A DNA stretch of 9,379 nucleotides, from contig JAEHDO010000091.1 of the NCBI GenBank assembly GCA_016880375.1, forward strand, positions 1 to 9,379, written 5' to 3'. This document shows, piece by piece, positions 7,321 to 9,379 of this stretch. The position numbers and the translations under genes are program-made. The notes under the pieces were generated by a model that was given only the letters and a program-made list of their open reading frames with translations, searched no databases and was not told where the DNA came from. This stretch comes from Betaproteobacteria bacterium (GTDB lineage Bacteria; Pseudomonadota; Gammaproteobacteria; Burkholderiales; Rhodocyclaceae). Within the stretch, counting starts at the first letter, position 1. Every line of letters starts with the position of its first letter.

Positions 7321-8125
7321 CCGCCTGCATGATTGTCGCGGCGATCTCCTCGATAGACTTGGTGGTTGAATCCATCCAGCACACACCTTCCCGCTGCATC
7401 AGTTTCTGCGCCTCTTCGATTTCGTAGCGGCAATTGGCGAGGGAGGCGTACCTGCTGTCGGGCCGCCGCTCCGAACGTATTTGATGCAGCCGCTCCGGCG
7501 CGATGGTCAGACCATACAACCTGTCGCGATGCCGATAGAGCACCTCGGGCAGCATCTTCCGCTCGAAATCCTCCGGGATCAACGGGTAGTTGGCCGCCCG
7601 GATGCCGAACTGCAGCGCCAGATAGAGGCTGGTAGGGGTCTTGCCGCTGCGTGAGACGCCGACCAGGATCACTTCGGCCTTGTCGAGGTTGCGGTCCGAT
7701 GCGCCATCGTCGTGGACCAGGGTGAAGTTCACCGCCTCGATGCGATTGAGGTAGTCCTGGCTGCTGGCCTGGCCATGCGAGCGGCCGATGGTGTGGCTGG
7801 ATTTCGACCCCAGTTCGTCTTCCAGCGGCACGATGAAGGTTTCGAAAAAATCGAGGAAAAGTGCCTCGGCCTCGCGCAATAATTTGCCGATATTGGGGTC
7901 CATCAGCGTTGCAATGACGATCGGGCGGGTGCCATCCCGCCTGGCGGCGTCCTGGATCTGTATCAGGCATTCCCGGGCATGGGCGAGGGTGGATACGAAG
8001 GGGATCCGCACCTGGCGAAAGCGGATGCCTTCAAACTGCGTCAGCAGGCTATGCCCTAGTGTCTCCGCGGTAATGCCGGTGCCGTCCGAGATGAAGAAGA
8101 CTGTTCGGGACTGTCCTTCGGGCAT
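7295..8125 (-). CDS. ppsR: Phosphoenolpyruvate synthase regulatory protein (bifunctional kinase/pyrophosphorylase)
   Basis: PpsR (DUF299) regulates PEP synthase both ways. It inactivates PpsA by ADP-dependent phosphorylation of a threonine next to the catalytic histidine, and reactivates it by phosphate-dependent removal, releasing pyrophosphate. The product has 276 residues (E. coli: 277). Features are '[20 protein letters not shown]' near the N-terminus, 'HDDG' at 138-141, the P-loop 'GVSRSGKT' at 156-163 followed by '[20 protein letters not shown]', and '[10 protein letters not shown]' at 224-233, all typical of the family. The ATG at 8125-8123 is preceded by GGGGA with 7-nt spacing. It is transcribed divergently from ppsA, its predicted substrate, which supports the PEP synthase version rather than the PPDK version of the family. 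The 3' end overlaps the convergent methyltransferase gene. Confidence 0.96.
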   Translation of the reverse strand: MPEGQSRTVFFISDGTGITAETLGHSLLTQFEGIRFRQVRIPFVSTLAHARECLIQIQDAARRDGTRPIVIATLMDPNIGKLLREAEALFLDFFETFIVPLEDELGSKSSHTIGRSHGQASSQDYLNRIEAVNFTLVHDDGASDRNLDKAEVILVGVSRSGKTPTSLYLALQFGIRAANYPLIPEDFERKMLPEVLYRHRDRLYGLTIAPERLHQIRSERRPDSRYASLANCRYEIEEAQKLMQREGVCWMDSTTKSIEEIAATIMQAVKLDRHVF

Positions 8126-8132
8126 GCCTGAA

Positions 8133-8137
8133 TCCCC
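8133..8137 (-). promoter_or_regulatory. Ribosome binding site of ppsR
   Basis: Read on the minus strand, GGGGA lies 7 nt before the ppsR ATG. This supports the chosen start. Confidence 0.6.
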
Positions 8138-8150
8138 AATTGATAAAAGC

Positions 8151-8174
8151 GGCTAAAATTTGCATTTTATAGCC
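8151..8174. repeat. Imperfect inverted repeat, possible operator
   Basis: The left arm GGCTAAAAT (8151-8159) and the right arm ATTTT-AT-AGCC (8164-8174) pair over 9 bp around a 4-nt TTGC centre, with a 2-nt AT bulge in the right arm. It is followed by CCCG rather than T-rich sequence and lies between divergent starts, so an operator is more plausible than a terminator. No matching regulator is recognised. Confidence 0.4.
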
Positions 8175-8186
8175 CCGCCACCTTCC

Positions 8187-8189
8187 GGA
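8187..8189 (+). promoter_or_regulatory. Weak ribosome binding site of ppsA
   Basis: A short GGA lies 9 nt before the ATG at 8199 but directly abuts the in-frame ATG at 8190. Spacing therefore favours 8199 as the ppsA start, although the match to the anti-Shine-Dalgarno is minimal. Confidence 0.35.
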
Positions 8190-8198
8190 ATGCGTGAA

Positions 8199-9379
8199 AT
8201 GAACCAGTATGTAATTGCATTCGACGCCCTGCGCATGAACGACGTCGAGAAGGTGGGGGGGAAAAACGCCTCCCTTGGCGAAATGATCAGCCAACTCGCC
8301 CACTTGGGCGTGCGGGTTCCCGGTGGCTTTGCCACCACGGCCGAGGCCTATCGGGATTTCCTCAGGCATCAGGGCCTGGATCAGCGCATCAACGCCTTGC
8401 TCGACAGCCTGAATATCGATGATGTCGAGGAACTGGCATCCACCGGTGCCCAGATTCGCGGCTGGATAGCCGACCAGCCGTTTCCGGAACGGCTCGAAAA
8501 GGAGATCAAGGCACACTACCAGGCGCTGGCCGGTAGCGGGAAGGCGGATGCATCCTTTGCAGTGCGATCAAGCGCCACTGCCGAAGACCTGCCGGACGCG
8601 TCCTTTGCCGGACAGCAGGAGACCTTCCTCAACATCCACGGCCTGGACAATGTGCTCCAGGCCGTCAAGCATGTATTTGCATCGCTCTACAACGACAGGG
8701 CCATCGCCTATCGGGTGCACAAGAACTTCCGCCATGCCGATGTGGCCCTGTCTGCCGGCGTGCAGCGCATGGTGCGCAGTGACATCGGTGCGGCCGGCGT
8801 CATCTTCACCCTGGATACGGAGTCCGGTTTCCGCGATGTGGTCCTCATTACGGCCTCCTACGGTTTGGGAGAAACGGTCGTCCAGGGTGCAGTCAACCCG
8901 GATGAGTTCTATGTGCACAAGCCGAAGCTCGCGGAAGGACGTTCTGCCATCATCCGCCGCAACCTGGGCTCGAAACTGATCAAGATGGAATTCACCGATG
9001 CCAAGCAGGCCGGCCGCTCGACCCGCACGGTGGATGTGGACGAGGCCGACCGCAACCGCTTCGCCCTCCAGGATGCCGACTTGCTGGAGTTGGCTCGCTA
9101 TGCTGTCACCATCGAGCAGCACTACGGACGGCCGATGGACATCGAGTGGGGCAGGGACGGCATCGACGGCAAGCTGTACATCCTGCAGGCACGCCCGGAG
9201 ACCGTAAAGGCGGGCGAAAGCCAGCAGGTCCTGCGTCGCTACCGCCTTAAGCAGCATTCGAAGGTGATCGTCTCGGGGCGCGCCATCGGCCAGAAAATCG
9301 CCACCGGTCCGGTGCGCATCATCCCCGACGCCGCGCAGATGTCCAAGGTGCAGCCGGGCGACATTCTCGTCACCGACAT
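8199..9379 (+). CDS. ppsA: Phosphoenolpyruvate synthase (3' end missing)
   Basis: PEP synthase converts pyruvate, ATP and water to phosphoenolpyruvate, AMP and phosphate, the entry step of gluconeogenesis from three-carbon compounds. The window holds 393 codons plus two bases, about half of the gene (E. coli: 792 aa). The visible part is the N-terminal pyruvate/ATP-binding domain: 'MNDVEKVGGKNASLGEM' (13-29), 'VPGGFATTAEA' (40-50), 'SFAVRSSATAEDLPDASFAG' (119-138) and 'VVQGAVNPDEFYVHKP' (227-242). 'YGRPMDIEW' and 'LYILQARPETV' follow, and then the start of the swivelling phosphohistidine domain. The catalytic His and the Thr phosphorylated by PpsR (E. coli His421 and Thr419) lie beyond the right edge. 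Start 8199 is preferred by Shine-Dalgarno spacing; 8190 would add three residues. Divergent ppsR confirms the assignment. Confidence 0.97.
   Translation, partial: MNQYVIAFDALRMNDVEKVGGKNASLGEMISQLAHLGVRVPGGFATTAEAYRDFLRHQGLDQRINALLDSLNIDDVEELASTGAQIRGWIADQPFPERLEKEIKAHYQALAGSGKADASFAVRSSATAEDLPDASFAGQQETFLNIHGLDNVLQAVKHVFASLYNDRAIAYRVHKNFRHADVALSAGVQRMVRSDIGAAGVIFTLDTESGFRDVVLITASYGLGETVVQGAVNPDEFYVHKPKLAEGRSAIIRRNLGSKLIKMEFTDAKQAGRSTRTVDVDEADRNRFALQDADLLELARYAVTIEQHYGRPMDIEWGRDGIDGKLYILQARPETVKAGESQQVLRRYRLKQHSKVIVSGRAIGQKIATGPVRIIPDAAQMSKVQPGDILVTD

Larger units (their letters stand above)
8126..8198. promoter_or_regulatory. Divergent ppsR-ppsA control region
   Basis: About 70 nt, AT-rich compared with both flanking genes, must hold the promoters of ppsR and ppsA or the end of their leaders. 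On the plus strand a -35-like TTGATA lies at 8140-8145 and a -10-like TAAAAT at 8154-8159, but their 8-bp spacing does not make one promoter. On the minus strand a -10-like TATAAA lies at 8171-8166 without a clear -35. The imperfect palindrome at 8151-8174 lies between them. Exact promoters cannot be assigned from sequence alone. Confidence 0.4.

Noticed and set aside
7104..7970. Open frame of 288 codons on the minus strand in another frame of ppsR
   Set aside because: It overlaps ppsR on the same strand out of frame, is rich in Arg, Gly and Pro, and shows no motif. PpsR explains the region.
8568..9257. Open frame of 229 codons antisense to ppsA
   Set aside because: The plus-strand frame matches PEP synthase along its whole visible length, so this is a shadow frame.

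Overview
The window is a stretch of conserved chromosomal housekeeping DNA from a Gram-negative bacterium. Protein sequence and gene order fit a betaproteobacterium, probably near the Rhodocyclales (Azonexus/Dechloromonas/Azoarcus-like). The assignment rests on remembered similarity: LpxA has the neisserial/betaproteobacterial-type 'TFNCGT' stretch, and the order bamA-skp-lpxD-fabZ-lpxA-lpxB-rnhB is followed by a SpoU-family methyltransferase and the ppsR/ppsA pair. No database search was possible.

Layout. Positions 2-6437 (+) are a compact envelope-biogenesis operon: bamA (5' end cut off by the window edge), skp/ompH, lpxD, fabZ, lpxA, lpxB and rnhB. Junctions are 22 nt, 9 nt, a 4-nt overlap, a 4-nt overlap, 9 nt and a 4-nt overlap. 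After a 76-nt gap comes a TrmH/SpoU-family RNA methyltransferase gene (6514-7320, +). It converges with ppsR (7295-8125, -), and the two coding regions overlap tail to tail by 26 nt. A short divergent intergenic region (8126-8198) separates ppsR from ppsA, which runs off the right edge.

How the genes work together. BamA inserts outer-membrane beta-barrel proteins, and Skp is the periplasmic chaperone that delivers them. LpxA, LpxD and LpxB carry out early lipid A steps: first acylation, N-acylation, and disaccharide formation. FabZ dehydrates 3-hydroxyacyl-ACP, the same substrate that LpxA and LpxD consume, so it competes at the branch between phospholipid and lipid A synthesis. RnhB removes ribonucleotides from DNA and travels with the operon without an obvious envelope role. 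At the right end, PpsA makes phosphoenolpyruvate from pyruvate for gluconeogenesis, and PpsR switches PpsA on and off by phosphorylation.

I found no mobile element, tRNA, rRNA, CRISPR array or defence system, and no evidence of a previously undescribed system. The points worth a second look are modest: a predicted short-chain LpxA, an uncharacterised RNA methyltransferase whose gene has no visible ribosome binding site, the overlapping convergent 3' ends, an imperfect palindrome between ppsR and ppsA, and non-ATG starts inside the lpx operon.
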